A DNA stretch of 64,000 nucleotides from Motiliproteus sediminis (lineage in GTDB: Bacteria; Pseudomonadota; Gammaproteobacteria; Pseudomonadales; Balneatricaceae): the NCBI RefSeq assembly GCF_017912535.1, contig NZ_JAERQK010000008.1:62001-126000 (forward strand). Direction: 5' to 3'. Positions within the stretch are counted from its first letter, which is position 1. Each line of letters starts with the position of its first letter. Shown here in pieces: positions 17,658 to 29,878 of this stretch. The notes under the pieces are model-generated. The model did no database searches, was not told the origin of the DNA, and worked only from the letters and a program-made list of their open reading frames with translations. The position numbers and the translations under genes are program-made.

Positions 17658-20049
17658 GTCGTCCTTGTCTGCGGCGGGGCTGCTGAGTCAGTCGGAATCG
17701 TTACTGGAGCGGTTGGTGTTTCGTAACCGCCCGTTGATGTTGCTGCTGTTTTTGCTGCTGAGTCTGCTGTTGGGCTGGCAGGCCACGGGGCTGCGTCCCG
17801 ATGCCAGTTTCTCCAAGATGATTCCCGGCGATCATCCTTACATCCAGAACTTCATGGCCCACCGGGATGATCTGGCGGGTCTGGGAAACGCCGTGCGTAT
17901 CGCGGTAGAGGCGAGGCAGGGGGATATTTTCGATGCCGACTATCAGCAGGCGCTGAAGCAGATCACCGACGAGGTGTTTTTTATTCCCGGGGTGGATCGT
18001 TCGGCGTTGAAGTCGCTCTGGACGCCCAATGTCCGTTGGAAAGAGGTGACCGAAGAGGGCTTTGTCGGCGGGCCGGTGATTCCGGATGGCTATGACGGTT
18101 CGCCGGAGTCGCTGGAGACGCTGCGGATGAATGTGCTGCGCAGCGGGCAGGTCGGCAGTCTGGTGGCCAACGATTTCCGCTCCTCGGTCATTCATGCGCC
18201 GCTGTTTGACGTTAACCCCGAAACCGGTGAGCGACTCGATTATCAGGCGTTTTCCGAGCAGTTGGAAACGCTGGTGCGGGATAAGTACCAGAGTGATCTG
18301 ATCACGATACGTATTACCGGCTTCGCCAAAGTGGTCGGTGATCTGATAGAGGGCGCCGCCCAGGTGGTGTTGTTTTTTGCCATGGCGCTGGGGATTACCG
18401 CGCTGCTGCTCTATCTCTATACCCGCTGCTTGCGCAGTGCGCTGGTTACGCTCGGCTGCTCGGTGCTGGCCGTTGTGTGGCAGCTGGGGTTGCTGCGGGC
18501 GCTGGGCTATGGCATCGACCCCTACTCGATGCTGGTGCCTTTTCTGGTGTTCGCCATCGCGGTGAGTCATGGGGTGCAGGTAGTCAATGGCATGGCGCTT
18601 GAGGCGGTGCGCGGTGCCGATCCGCTGACCGCGGCGCAGCGGGCCTTTCGGGCGTTGTATATTCCGGGGCTGACTGCGCTCCTGAGCGACGGTATCGGCT
18701 TTGTCACCCTGATGGTGATCGATATTGCGGTGATCCAGGAGCTGGCGGTTGCCGCCGCAATCGGGGTGGCGGTGATCGTGTTGACCAATCTGGTACTGCT
18801 GCCGGTAGTGATGTCCTACCTGCCGGTCAGCGACAAGGCGTTGCGGCACCTCAGCCGCCAGCAGGCTAGCTACAAACTGTGGGGTTGGCTGCAGCGCTTT
18901 ACCCGGCCGCAGGTAGCCAAAGTGACCGTGGCAGGGGCGCTGGCGTTGGCCCTGTTTGGGGTCTGGCAGGCGCAGGGGCTGCGCATCGGCGATCTCGATC
19001 CCGGTACCCCGGAGCTGCGCCCGGATTCGCGGTATAACCTCGATAACGCCTTTATGACCGACAACTACAGTACCAGCAGCGATATCTTTGTGGTGATGGC
19101 GAAAAGCGCTCCCGAGCAGTGCATCATCTATGACAACCTGCAGCTGATGGATCAGTTTCAGTGGCATATGGCCAATGTGCCGGGGGTGCAGTCGGCGGTG
19201 TCGCTGGTGGATGTGGCCAAGCTGACGCTGGCCGGTATGAGCGAGGGCAGTCTCAAGTGGCAGGCCCTCAGCCGTAATCAGTATCTGCTCAACAACACCA
19301 TGAACTTCGTCCCCCAAGGGTTGGTTAATGCGGACTGTTCGTTAACCCCGGTGATCATATTCTTGAACGATCACAAAGCAGAGACGCTGGAGCGGGTGGT
19401 TGATGCCGCCACCGCCTTTGCTGATCGTTACAACTCGGATCAGTTGCAGTTCCTGTTGGCTGCCGGTAACTCCGGTATCGAAGCGGCGACCAATGAGGTG
19501 ATCGGTCAGGCGCAGTACCAGATGTTGGCACTGGTTTACGCTGTGGTCGGTTTTCTCTGTCTGCTGACCTTCCGCTCCTGGCGCACGCTGGTCTGTATTC
19601 TTACACCGCTGGCATTGACCTCGATCCTGTGTCAGGCCTTGATGGCCTGGCTCGGTATCGGCGTCAAAGTGGCGACCCTGCCGGTGATCGCGCTGGGGGT
19701 CGGTATCGGGGTCGACTACGGCATCTACATCTACAGCAAGCTGGAATCTTACCTGATTCGGGGGATGTCGCTGGGCGACGCCTATCTGGAAACCCTCAGA
19801 ACCACCGGGCGGGCGGTGGCCTTTACCGGGCTGACGCTGGCGATCGGTGTTGGCACCTGGATGCTGTCGCCGATTAAGTTTCAGGCCGATATGGGCATCC
19901 TGCTGACCTTCATGTTCCTGTGGAACATGCTCGGTGCGTTGATCCTTATTCCGGCATTGGCGCGGCTGCTGCTCAGGCCTCGCCAGCCGCGTGAAGACGG
20001 ACATGAACTGTCCGAGACCCCGGTAGAGGAGATCCGCGATGCGGTTTGA
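17650..20049 (+). CDS. MMPL/RND-family transporter
   Basis: The 799-residue protein has the two-halved RND layout. There is a first membrane helix near residues 28-48, a periplasmic loop, five helices between about 235 and 390, then a repeat of the pattern with helices from about 425 and a final block at 625-780. The ALGVGIGVDYGIYIYSKL segment resembles the proton-relay helix of the family. Related MMPL proteins move lipids, hopanoids or other hydrophobic molecules. It overlaps both neighbours (8 bp with YCF48, 11 bp with the stress protein), so it is one operon. Substrate and direction cannot be told from sequence. Confidence 0.87.
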   Translation: MSKSSLSAAGLLSQSESLLERLVFRNRPLMLLLFLLLSLLLGWQATGLRPDASFSKMIPGDHPYIQNFMAHRDDLAGLGNAVRIAVEARQGDIFDADYQQALKQITDEVFFIPGVDRSALKSLWTPNVRWKEVTEEGFVGGPVIPDGYDGSPESLETLRMNVLRSGQVGSLVANDFRSSVIHAPLFDVNPETGERLDYQAFSEQLETLVRDKYQSDLITIRITGFAKVVGDLIEGAAQVVLFFAMALGITALLLYLYTRCLRSALVTLGCSVLAVVWQLGLLRALGYGIDPYSMLVPFLVFAIAVSHGVQVVNGMALEAVRGADPLTAAQRAFRALYIPGLTALLSDGIGFVTLMVIDIAVIQELAVAAAIGVAVIVLTNLVLLPVVMSYLPVSDKALRHLSRQQASYKLWGWLQRFTRPQVAKVTVAGALALALFGVWQAQGLRIGDLDPGTPELRPDSRYNLDNAFMTDNYSTSSDIFVVMAKSAPEQCIIYDNLQLMDQFQWHMANVPGVQSAVSLVDVAKLTLAGMSEGSLKWQALSRNQYLLNNTMNFVPQGLVNADCSLTPVIIFLNDHKAETLERVVDAATAFADRYNSDQLQFLLAAGNSGIEAATNEVIGQAQYQMLALVYAVVGFLCLLTFRSWRTLVCILTPLALTSILCQALMAWLGIGVKVATLPVIALGVGIGVDYGIYIYSKLESYLIRGMSLGDAYLETLRTTGRAVAFTGLTLAIGVGTWMLSPIKFQADMGILLTFMFLWNMLGALILIPALARLLLRPRQPREDGHELSETPVEEIRDAV

Positions 20050-20914
20050 AAAACGAATCCTGGTAGCGATCAAAGGTAGTGTCGGACCCGAGGCCGTGGT
20101 CGAGCGTACGCGTTTGATCGCCGGACGGCTGGGAGCGGAGGTATTGCTGATGGCCGCCAGCCGCAGTTTGGGCGCGGCTGCCGAGGAGCATTTGGCGATG
20201 GCACGCGCCGCGCTGGAGCAGGCGGGAATAACTGTTAGCGTGGTGCCGCGTCAGCGCCGCGATCTGCTGACCGATCTGGTGCTGACCGCCCGGGAGCGGG
20301 AGTGCGGCCTGCTGATCAAGGCGCCGGATCGTCCGCGCGGGCTGGATGTTGTGTTGCCGCCACGTGATTGGAAGCTGTTGCGCTGTTCGCCCTGTCCGGT
20401 GCTGATGGTGCGGCGCTCCTCGTCCTGGGTGGGTGCTCCGCTGTTGGTGGCGATCGATGCGGCGCCGGGGGATGCGGCCCATGCCGGCCTCAATCAGAAA
20501 CTGTTGCGCCTGGGGGGCGAGATCGGCCGTCTGGGAGAGATGCCACTGGAGCTGGTCAGTGCCTATCCGGCGCCGATGCAGTCCAGCGACCGGCTGCATC
20601 AGTCCGCCGAGGAGATGGCGCGAGTCTACCGGGCGCAGGCGGAGGCCTTGTGCCGCGCAGAAGCGGTACAGGCGGTGGCGATCCATATCGATGAGGGGCC
20701 GGCGGAAACCCTGATACCGCAGCTTGCCCGCGAACGTCAGCCGGGCCTGGTGGTGCTGGGTACTGTTGCCCGGCGCGGCCTGAAGGCTGCGCTGTTGGGG
20801 GGCAACACCGCCGAAGCGATCCTGTCCCGTCTCGCCGGTGATGTGTTGACCCTGCAGCCGCAGGGCAGTGACGAGGTGCTTGAGCTGCTGGCCGACACCG
20901 ACGTCAGCGAGTAA
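20039..20914 (+). CDS. Tandem universal stress protein, UspE-like
   Basis: The 291-residue protein consists of two Usp domains. The second ends with VLGTVARRGLKAALLGGNTAEAIL, split here only for length, which is the UspE-type version of the ATP-binding G-x2-G-x9-G segment. The first half (FEKRILVAIKGSVGPEAVVE, then CSPCPVLMVRR) is the paired domain. Universal stress proteins bind nucleotides and modulate survival under stress. It overlaps the MMPL gene by 11 bp and is followed 14 bp later by an AraC regulator, so it belongs to the transport operon. Why a stress protein is coupled to the transporter is not evident. Confidence 0.83.
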   Translation: MRFEKRILVAIKGSVGPEAVVERTRLIAGRLGAEVLLMAASRSLGAAAEEHLAMARAALEQAGITVSVVPRQRRDLLTDLVLTARERECGLLIKAPDRPRGLDVVLPPRDWKLLRCSPCPVLMVRRSSSWVGAPLLVAIDAAPGDAAHAGLNQKLLRLGGEIGRLGEMPLELVSAYPAPMQSSDRLHQSAEEMARVYRAQAEALCRAEAVQAVAIHIDEGPAETLIPQLARERQPGLVVLGTVARRGLKAALLGGNTAEAILSRLAGDVLTLQPQGSDEVLELLADTDVSE

Positions 20915-20928
20915 GTAAGGAGTTACCC

Positions 20929-21966
20929 ATGAGTTTGTCTACCACCACGGTGCCGAGCAGCTATGTGCTGTCTCTGGTCAAGCTGCTCGAAGCGCAGGGC
21001 ACCGACCCGCAACCGTTGCTGGAAGCGGCGGAGATCGAGCCGCAGGAACTGGAACGCGCCGAGATCGAAGCCAAGAAGTACAGCAAGCTTTACCAGAAGT
21101 CGATGCTCGCGGTGCGCGACGAGTATTTCGGCATGCCCAGCGGTGGGCGGGTGCCCAACGGTACCTTCCGCATGATGTGTCTGTGCATTATTCACTGCAA
21201 AACCCTGGGGCAGGCGGTGCAGCGCTGTTCCGAGTTTCACGAGATCTCCCGCGGCTCCAAGGTCAAGCCGGTGCTGGAGCAGCGTGGACGCAGCGCCTCC
21301 ATCGGTATGGGGGGGGTTGAGGGCGTCGACGAGGAGCAGTTCGCGGGGTTGATGAGTGCCTGCCCGCCGGCGGTGATTCGTACCGGCCTGTCGGCCTGGC
21401 ATCACTTTCTCTGTTGGCTGGCCGGGCGCCGGGTGGAGCTGACCGGGGTTGATTTCAGTTTTCCCAAACCGGACGACGCAGCCGACTATGAAGTGCTGTT
21501 TCAGGCACCGATCCGGTTTGCTCAGGCGCGCAATCAGTTGCGCCTGGAGAGTGGTCAGCTGGAGCTGCCGCTGGTGCAGACCGAGGAGAGCCTTGAGGGT
21601 TTTCTTAAGACCGCACCCTATCAGCTGCTGGTGATGGTTGATGGGGATAACAGTCTCAAGTCGCGGGTGCAGGCGATCATCGGTCGCGATTTCAGCCGTG
21701 AAATGCCCAGTGCTGAAGCGGTCGCCAAGAGTCTCAACATGTCGGTGACAACATTGCGCCGGCGGTTGCAGTCCGAAAATACCTCGTTTCAGAAAATCAA
21801 GGATGAGTGCCGGCGCGAAGCGGCTACCAACTACCTCAGCTATCCCGATCTCAGCAATAACGACATCGCCGCCTTGATGGGCTTTGACGAGACCAGTGCT
21901 TTCTTTCGCTCGTTCAAGAAGTGGACCGGAATGACGCCCGGAGATTACCGCCGCAGTGTTTTGTAG
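20929..21966 (+). CDS. AraC-family regulator with an N-terminal ligand domain
   Basis: The 345-residue protein has an arabinose-binding-type regulatory domain (about residues 20-205) and a C-terminal double helix-turn-helix (about 245-340), including AKSLNMSVTTLRRRLQSENT and the typical ending FKKWTGMTPGDYRRS. Regulators of this branch often respond to fatty acids, steroids or other hydrophobic effectors. AAGGAG precedes the ATG. Since it closes the YCF48-MMPL-Usp operon and lies before fadBA, it may control either or both. The effector is unknown. Confidence 0.87.
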   Translation: MSLSTTTVPSSYVLSLVKLLEAQGTDPQPLLEAAEIEPQELERAEIEAKKYSKLYQKSMLAVRDEYFGMPSGGRVPNGTFRMMCLCIIHCKTLGQAVQRCSEFHEISRGSKVKPVLEQRGRSASIGMGGVEGVDEEQFAGLMSACPPAVIRTGLSAWHHFLCWLAGRRVELTGVDFSFPKPDDAADYEVLFQAPIRFAQARNQLRLESGQLELPLVQTEESLEGFLKTAPYQLLVMVDGDNSLKSRVQAIIGRDFSREMPSAEAVAKSLNMSVTTLRRRLQSENTSFQKIKDECRREAATNYLSYPDLSNNDIAALMGFDETSAFFRSFKKWTGMTPGDYRRSVL

Positions 21967-22091
21967 TGGCGGAATATGTAACGGACGGGTGGCTGGACTA
22001 GTCTCTGTTAAGGCGCTTTTGAACTCTTTTGTTACCGTTTTTTGATCATCGACATTCGGCCTGGTTGGTCGCTTTTGTTACAGAATGGGGG

Positions 22092-22102
22092 GGTAAAAGT
22101 CA
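22092..22102 (+). promoter_or_regulatory. Shared 11-base element upstream of fadB
   Basis: GGTAAAAGTCA at 22092-22102 is identical to a stretch at 25703-25713 before the acyl-CoA dehydrogenase. Both lie roughly 120-195 bp before the gene start. It could be a common operator or chance; there is no dyad. Confidence 0.3.
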
Positions 22103-22152
22103 TTGTCGCTGTCGCGCGCCTGACGCCACAATGTCGGCTACCTACTACGACG

Positions 22153-22172
22153 GTTCGCACCGGGGTGCGAAC
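22153..22172. promoter_or_regulatory. Inverted repeat before fadB, possible operator
   Basis: GTTCGCAC and GTGCGAAC form a perfect 8-bp dyad around CGGG, ending 51 bp before the fadB start codon. The position in the leader suits a repressor site. It does not match the PsrA or FadR consensus that I know. No T-run follows, so it is not a terminator. Confidence 0.45.
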
Positions 22173-22223
22173 TGAACATCATAAGCACCCGGTTTCGATC
22201 CGGGCCAAACGATGGGTGATACC

Positions 22224-25560
<3,337 letters not shown>

Positions 25561-25601
25561 GCTGAGTTCAGAGTCGCTCACGCGGCTCGTCTCCTTGGAG
25601 A

Positions 25602-25631
25602 GGCGCCCCGGGAAACCGGGGCGCCTTTTTT
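25602..25631 (+). terminator. Terminator of fadBA
   Basis: A 10-bp perfect stem (GGCGCCCCGG / CCGGGGCGCC, 25602-25611 and 25616-25625) with a GAAA loop runs into six T residues. Confidence 0.92.
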
Positions 25632-25898
25632 GCTCTAGGGAGTGTTCTGTTTGGTTGTCGCTGTCAGTGTTGTTGTCTGCTATGGCTGTAGGGGCTCGCT
25701 GTGGTAAAAGTCACGAGTTTGTTGGCTTTAGGTGCTGTTTTTGTTTCTTGTTTCGGTTGTTTCCGGTCGTTTTTGTCACCTCATTGGGCGTGTTTTGCTA
25801 TTGTTGATATGGTGTCGCTGGGCGATCCTTTCAACACTGTGACGAGCCCGCTGACACCGCTGGTGGGGCGATACTGATAACAACAGGGGAATCCTGAG
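25632..25898. other. Leader region before the acyl-CoA dehydrogenase gene
   Basis: Together with the terminator this gap is 338 bp. It is T-rich on the + strand. It carries GGTAAAAGTCA at 25703-25713, identical to a stretch before fadB. A short frame from 25595 shows no family features. No clear promoter hexamers could be chosen. Confidence 0.35.
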
Positions 25899-27695
25899 AT
25901 GCCTGACTATAAAGCGCCGCTGCGAGATATTCGCTTCACCCTCAACGAACTGCTGGATATGCCGCAGCACTATGCGGCTTTGCCGGGAGCCGAAGACGCC
26001 ACCTCTGAGCTGATCGACGCCATTCTCGAAGAGGGTGCCAAGTTCGCCGAGAACGAGCTGGCACCCCTTAATCGGGTGGGTGACACCGAGGGTTGTCGCT
26101 GGGAAGAGGGTGAGGTGATCACCCCCACTGGATTCAAAGAGGCGTATGCCAAGTTTGTCGAGGGCGGGTGGCCATCCCTGGCGCACGACCCTGAGCTGGG
26201 TGGCCAGGGGCTGCCGGAATCGCTGGGTATCGTGATTAACGAAATGGTGGGCAGCGCCAACTGGTCCTGGAGCATGTATCCGGGCCTCAGCCACGGTGCC
26301 ATGAATACCATCGAGCAACACGGTACCGATGAGCAGAAGCAGACTTACCTGACCAAACTGATCGACGGCAGTTGGACCGGCACCATGTGTCTGACCGAAC
26401 CCCACTGCGGCACCGATCTGGGCTTGCTGCGCACCAAGGCGGAGCCGGCCGAAGATGGCAGCTACCGGATCAGCGGTACCAAGATCTTTATCTCCGCCGG
26501 AGAGCATGACATGGCCGAAAATATCGTCCATATCGTGTTGGCTCGTCTGCCCGATGCGCCGGCCGGCACCAAGGGAATTTCGCTGTTCATCGTGCCCAAG
26601 TTTAACCTCAACGCCGATGGTTCCCTCGGTGAGCGTAACGCGGTCGCTTGTGGTTCGCTGGAGCACAAGATGGGTATCCACGGCAACGCCACCTGCGTGA
26701 TGAACTTTGACGCTGCCAGAGGGTTCCTGATCGGGCCGCCCAATAAGGGCCTGAACTGCATGTTCACCTTTATGAACACCGCGCGCCTGGGGACGGCGCT
26801 GCAAGGGCTGGCACACGCTGAAGTCGGTTTTCAGGGATCCCTCGCCTATGCCCGGGAACGTCTGCAGATGCGAGCGCTAAACGGCCCGGCGGCCCCGGAA
26901 AAGCCGGCCGATCCGATCATTGTTCATCCGGACGTGCGTCGCATGCTGCTGACCCAGAAGGCCTTTGCCGAAGGCGGCCGGGCGCTGATCTACTACGCCG
27001 CACAACTGGTGGACAAGACCAAGCATGCCAGTGAAGAGGAGAAGGCGCAGGCTGAGACGTTACTGGCGCTGCTGACGCCGATCGCCAAGGCGTTCCTGAC
27101 CGAGGTGGGCTTTGAATCCGCCAACCTGGGGCTGCAGTGCTTCGGTGGTCACGGTTATATCGCCGAGTGGGGGATGGAGCAGAACGTGCGTGATTCGCGT
27201 ATCTCCATGTTGTATGAGGGCACCACCGGCATTCAGGCGCTCGACCTGCTCGGTCGTAAAGTATTGATGAGCCAAGGCGAAACACTGAAGGCGTTTACCA
27301 AAATCGTGCACAAGTTCTGCAAGGAGCAGGAGGGCGACTCCGCCATGGCGCCTTTTGTTGCGCCGTTAGCCAAACTCAACAAGGAGTGGGGCGAACTGAC
27401 CATGCAGATCGGTATGAAGGCGATGCAAAACCGCGACGAAGTGGGAGCCGCGTCAGTGGACTATCTGATGTACTCTGGTTACGTGGTGCTGGGTTACTTC
27501 TGGGCCCGATCGGCCAAACTGGCGCAGCAGGCGCTGGCCGCTGGTAGTGACGAAACGGCCTTCTATCAGGCCAAACTGGCCACCGCTGATTTTTACTTCA
27601 AGCGCCTATTGCCGCGCACTCAGACGCTGGCAGTAACCATGACCGCCGGTGCCGAGTCGCTGATGCAACTGGATGACGAGGCGTTCGCGTTTTGA
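25899..27695 (+). CDS. Acyl-CoA dehydrogenase with C-terminal extension
   Basis: At 598 residues this belongs to the large acyl-CoA dehydrogenase branch that carries a C-terminal helical domain. The substrate and FAD segments are present (MCLTEPHCGTDLGLL, ISGTKIFISAGEHDM), and YEGTTGIQALDLLGRK contains the catalytic-base glutamate position of this branch. It performs the first, FAD-dependent step of beta-oxidation, passing electrons to ETF. AGGGGAATCC precedes the ATG. An SCP2 protein and fadD follow, so the cluster handles CoA-activated fatty acids. Chain-length preference cannot be read. Confidence 0.9.
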   Translation: MPDYKAPLRDIRFTLNELLDMPQHYAALPGAEDATSELIDAILEEGAKFAENELAPLNRVGDTEGCRWEEGEVITPTGFKEAYAKFVEGGWPSLAHDPELGGQGLPESLGIVINEMVGSANWSWSMYPGLSHGAMNTIEQHGTDEQKQTYLTKLIDGSWTGTMCLTEPHCGTDLGLLRTKAEPAEDGSYRISGTKIFISAGEHDMAENIVHIVLARLPDAPAGTKGISLFIVPKFNLNADGSLGERNAVACGSLEHKMGIHGNATCVMNFDAARGFLIGPPNKGLNCMFTFMNTARLGTALQGLAHAEVGFQGSLAYARERLQMRALNGPAAPEKPADPIIVHPDVRRMLLTQKAFAEGGRALIYYAAQLVDKTKHASEEEKAQAETLLALLTPIAKAFLTEVGFESANLGLQCFGGHGYIAEWGMEQNVRDSRISMLYEGTTGIQALDLLGRKVLMSQGETLKAFTKIVHKFCKEQEGDSAMAPFVAPLAKLNKEWGELTMQIGMKAMQNRDEVGAASVDYLMYSGYVVLGYFWARSAKLAQQALAAGSDETAFYQAKLATADFYFKRLLPRTQTLAVTMTAGAESLMQLDDEAFAF

Positions 27696-27778
27696 ACTTT
27701 GTAAATACTACCCGGCCGTTGCGGAGCATGACCCAACCGCGGAGTTTTGCAGCGGCTCACCACCTCTGGAGAAAGAAT

Positions 27779-28096
27779 ATGTCTGATACCAAGCAACTGC
27801 TGGATACCATGGTTTCCCGCTTCAACGCTTCTGCTGCCGGTGATCTGGAAGCCGTGTTTCAATATCACATCGAAGAGGGTGGTGATTACTATCTGGAGGT
27901 CGCTGATGGCCAGTGCGCACTGAGCGAAGGTGAGCACGATGACGCCAGTGTTACATTGTCGCTGGATCAGGAAACCCTCAGTGAAATTCTCTCCGGCGAG
28001 ACGGACGGTATGCAAGCCTTCATGGCCGGCCGAGTTAAAGCCGGTGGCAATGTGATGCTGGCCACCCGCTTGGCTGAGCTCTTTCCCCTGGCGTAA
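27779..28096 (+). CDS. SCP2-type sterol/lipid carrier domain protein
   Basis: The 105-residue protein is a single SCP2 domain: an N-terminal helix (LLDTMVSRFNA), FQYHIEEGGDYYLEV strands and the C-terminal GRVKAGGNVMLATRLAELFPL. Such proteins bind acyl-CoA or other lipids. The ATG at 27779 has a CTGGAGAAAG site, while the open frame from 27692 has no good site. It lies 83 bp after the acyl-CoA dehydrogenase and is followed by a hairpin. Confidence 0.85.
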   Translation: MSDTKQLLDTMVSRFNASAAGDLEAVFQYHIEEGGDYYLEVADGQCALSEGEHDDASVTLSLDQETLSEILSGETDGMQAFMAGRVKAGGNVMLATRLAELFPLA

Positions 28097-28100
28097 CGTC

Positions 28101-28135
28101 AACGCCGGAGGCTGCTAGCGGCCTCCGGCGTTTGT
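28101..28135 (+). terminator. Hairpin after the SCP2 gene
   Basis: A 12-bp perfect stem (AACGCCGGAGGC / GCCTCCGGCGTT, 28101-28112 and 28121-28132) is followed only by TGTT, so termination may be partial. Confidence 0.65.
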
Positions 28136-28189
28136 TCGTCTGTACGCCTTCCTGGCGACCCATAACAAGCATAAATAGCAGGGAAAACC

Positions 28190-29878
28190 ATGAATGCCGT
28201 GCTTGAAGAACCGGCTCGCGACGCCGGTGACTGCTGTTTTTTACCCGCCATCAACCCCGATGGGTTTGATACCATCAACGCCGTGTTCCATGACGCGATT
28301 CGGCGTTACGGTGATCGGCCCGCGTTCAGTGCGCTGGGCTTGACCCTCAGCTACAAAAATCTGGAACGTCAGTCCCGGGACTTTGCAGCTTACCTGCAGA
28401 GCCGAGGACTGAAAGCGGGCGATCGGATTGCGGTACAACTCCCCAACGTAACCCAGTATCCGGTGGTGGTGTTTGGCGCCCTGCGTGCCGGACTCATCGT
28501 GGTCAACACCAACCCGCTCTACACCGCGCGGGAGATGCTGCATCAGTTCAACGACTCCAACGCCAAGGCGATCGTGATTCTTGCCAACTGCTGCGACCGG
28601 TTGGCGGAGATTCTGCCCGAGACCGGGCTTTCGACGGTGATCGTGACCGAAATCGCCGACATGCACCGACCATTCAAACGTGTCTTGATCAATAGCGTGG
28701 TCAAGCGGGTCAAGAAGCTGGTGCCGCCTTACCACCTGCCCACGGCGATCCCCTTTACCCGGGTGATGAAGCAGGGTAAAGGGCTGCCGCTGACCGAGCA
28801 CCAACCGCAGAATCAGGATCTGGCGGTATTGCAATACACCGGCGGCACCACCGGGGTGGCCAAGGGGGCAATGCTGACCCACGCCAATCTGGTGGCTAAC
28901 ATGCTGCAGTTGCGTGCGCATTTTGGCGACTTCCTGCGCGCGCAGCAGGAGATCTTTATCGGCCCGCTGCCGCTCTACCATATCTATGCCTTCACCCTGC
29001 ACTGCATGCTGCTCACCAACACCGGTAATCACAGCGTGTTGATCCCCAATCCGCGTGATCTGCGCGGCTTTGTCAAAGAGCTGAAGAAATGGCGATTTAC
29101 CGGCTTTGCCGGCCTCAACACCCTGTTCGTGGCGCTTGCCAACGATGCCGAGTTCAAGCAGCTTGATTTCACCCCGCTGCGTTTTACCGCCTCTGGCGGT
29201 ATGGCGTTGACTCAGGCGGGGGCTGCGCTGTGGGAGCAGGTCACCGGCAACCAGGTGATCGAAGGTTACGGCCTGACCGAAACCTCGCCGGGTGCCACCT
29301 TCAACAAACCGGATGACATTGTGATCGGCAGCATTGGCTACCCGTTGCCTTACACCGAGGCCAAGGTGATCGATGTCGACGGTAACTCGCTGCCGAGTGG
29401 CCAGGCGGGTGAGCTGTGTCTGCGTGGTCCGCAAGTGATGAAGGGCTACTGGCAGCGCGAGGACGAAACCGCCAAGGTCCTCGATGCCGATGGCTGGTTT
29501 CGGACCGGTGATATGGCGGAGCAGAGTCCTGATGGCCGGCTGAAGATCGTTGATCGTAAGAAGGACATGATTATCGTCTCCGGTTTCAACGTCTACCCCA
29601 ACGAAATCGAGGATGTGATCTGCACCATGCCCGGTATCCGTGAGTGCGCCGCCATCGGCGTACCGGATGAAAAGTGCGGCGAAGCGGTGGTGGTTTACGT
29701 GGTCGCCCATGATGAGGCGCTGGACGAAGCGGCTGTGCGTACCTACTGCCGCGAACGCCTCACCGCCTACAAGGTACCGCGTTTCGTGCACTTCTGCGAC
29801 GACCTGCCCAAGAGCAACGTCGGTAAAGTGCTGCGCCGGGCGCTGCGCACCGACCACCAGAATGAGGCGCCGGCATGA
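28190..29878 (+). CDS. fadD: Long-chain fatty acid-CoA ligase
   Basis: The 562-residue enzyme is an AMP-forming acyl-CoA synthetase. The P-loop-like motif is YTGGTTGVAKGAMLTH (about residue 220), followed by GYGLTET, the DGWFRTGDMA hinge region and a C-terminal SNVGKVLRR with the catalytic lysine. The length and the FNVYPNEIEDV segment match FadD. It activates free fatty acids to acyl-CoA at the inner membrane. The next gene overlaps it by 4 bp. It lies 93 bp after the SCP2 gene, beyond a hairpin, so it may have its own promoter. Confidence 0.92.
   Translation: MNAVLEEPARDAGDCCFLPAINPDGFDTINAVFHDAIRRYGDRPAFSALGLTLSYKNLERQSRDFAAYLQSRGLKAGDRIAVQLPNVTQYPVVVFGALRAGLIVVNTNPLYTAREMLHQFNDSNAKAIVILANCCDRLAEILPETGLSTVIVTEIADMHRPFKRVLINSVVKRVKKLVPPYHLPTAIPFTRVMKQGKGLPLTEHQPQNQDLAVLQYTGGTTGVAKGAMLTHANLVANMLQLRAHFGDFLRAQQEIFIGPLPLYHIYAFTLHCMLLTNTGNHSVLIPNPRDLRGFVKELKKWRFTGFAGLNTLFVALANDAEFKQLDFTPLRFTASGGMALTQAGAALWEQVTGNQVIEGYGLTETSPGATFNKPDDIVIGSIGYPLPYTEAKVIDVDGNSLPSGQAGELCLRGPQVMKGYWQREDETAKVLDADGWFRTGDMAEQSPDGRLKIVDRKKDMIIVSGFNVYPNEIEDVICTMPGIRECAAIGVPDEKCGEAVVVYVVAHDEALDEAAVRTYCRERLTAYKVPRFVHFCDDLPKSNVGKVLRRALRTDHQNEAPA

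Noticed and set aside
17701-19317. Long reverse-strand frame (538 codons) opposite the MMPL gene
   Set aside because: It is an antisense shadow of a high-GC gene: His/Gln/Arg-rich, without domains or ribosome site, while the forward frame encodes a clear transporter.
28241-29857. Long reverse-strand frame (538 codons) opposite fadD
   Set aside because: It lies wholly inside the clear fadD gene, with low-complexity composition and no family features.
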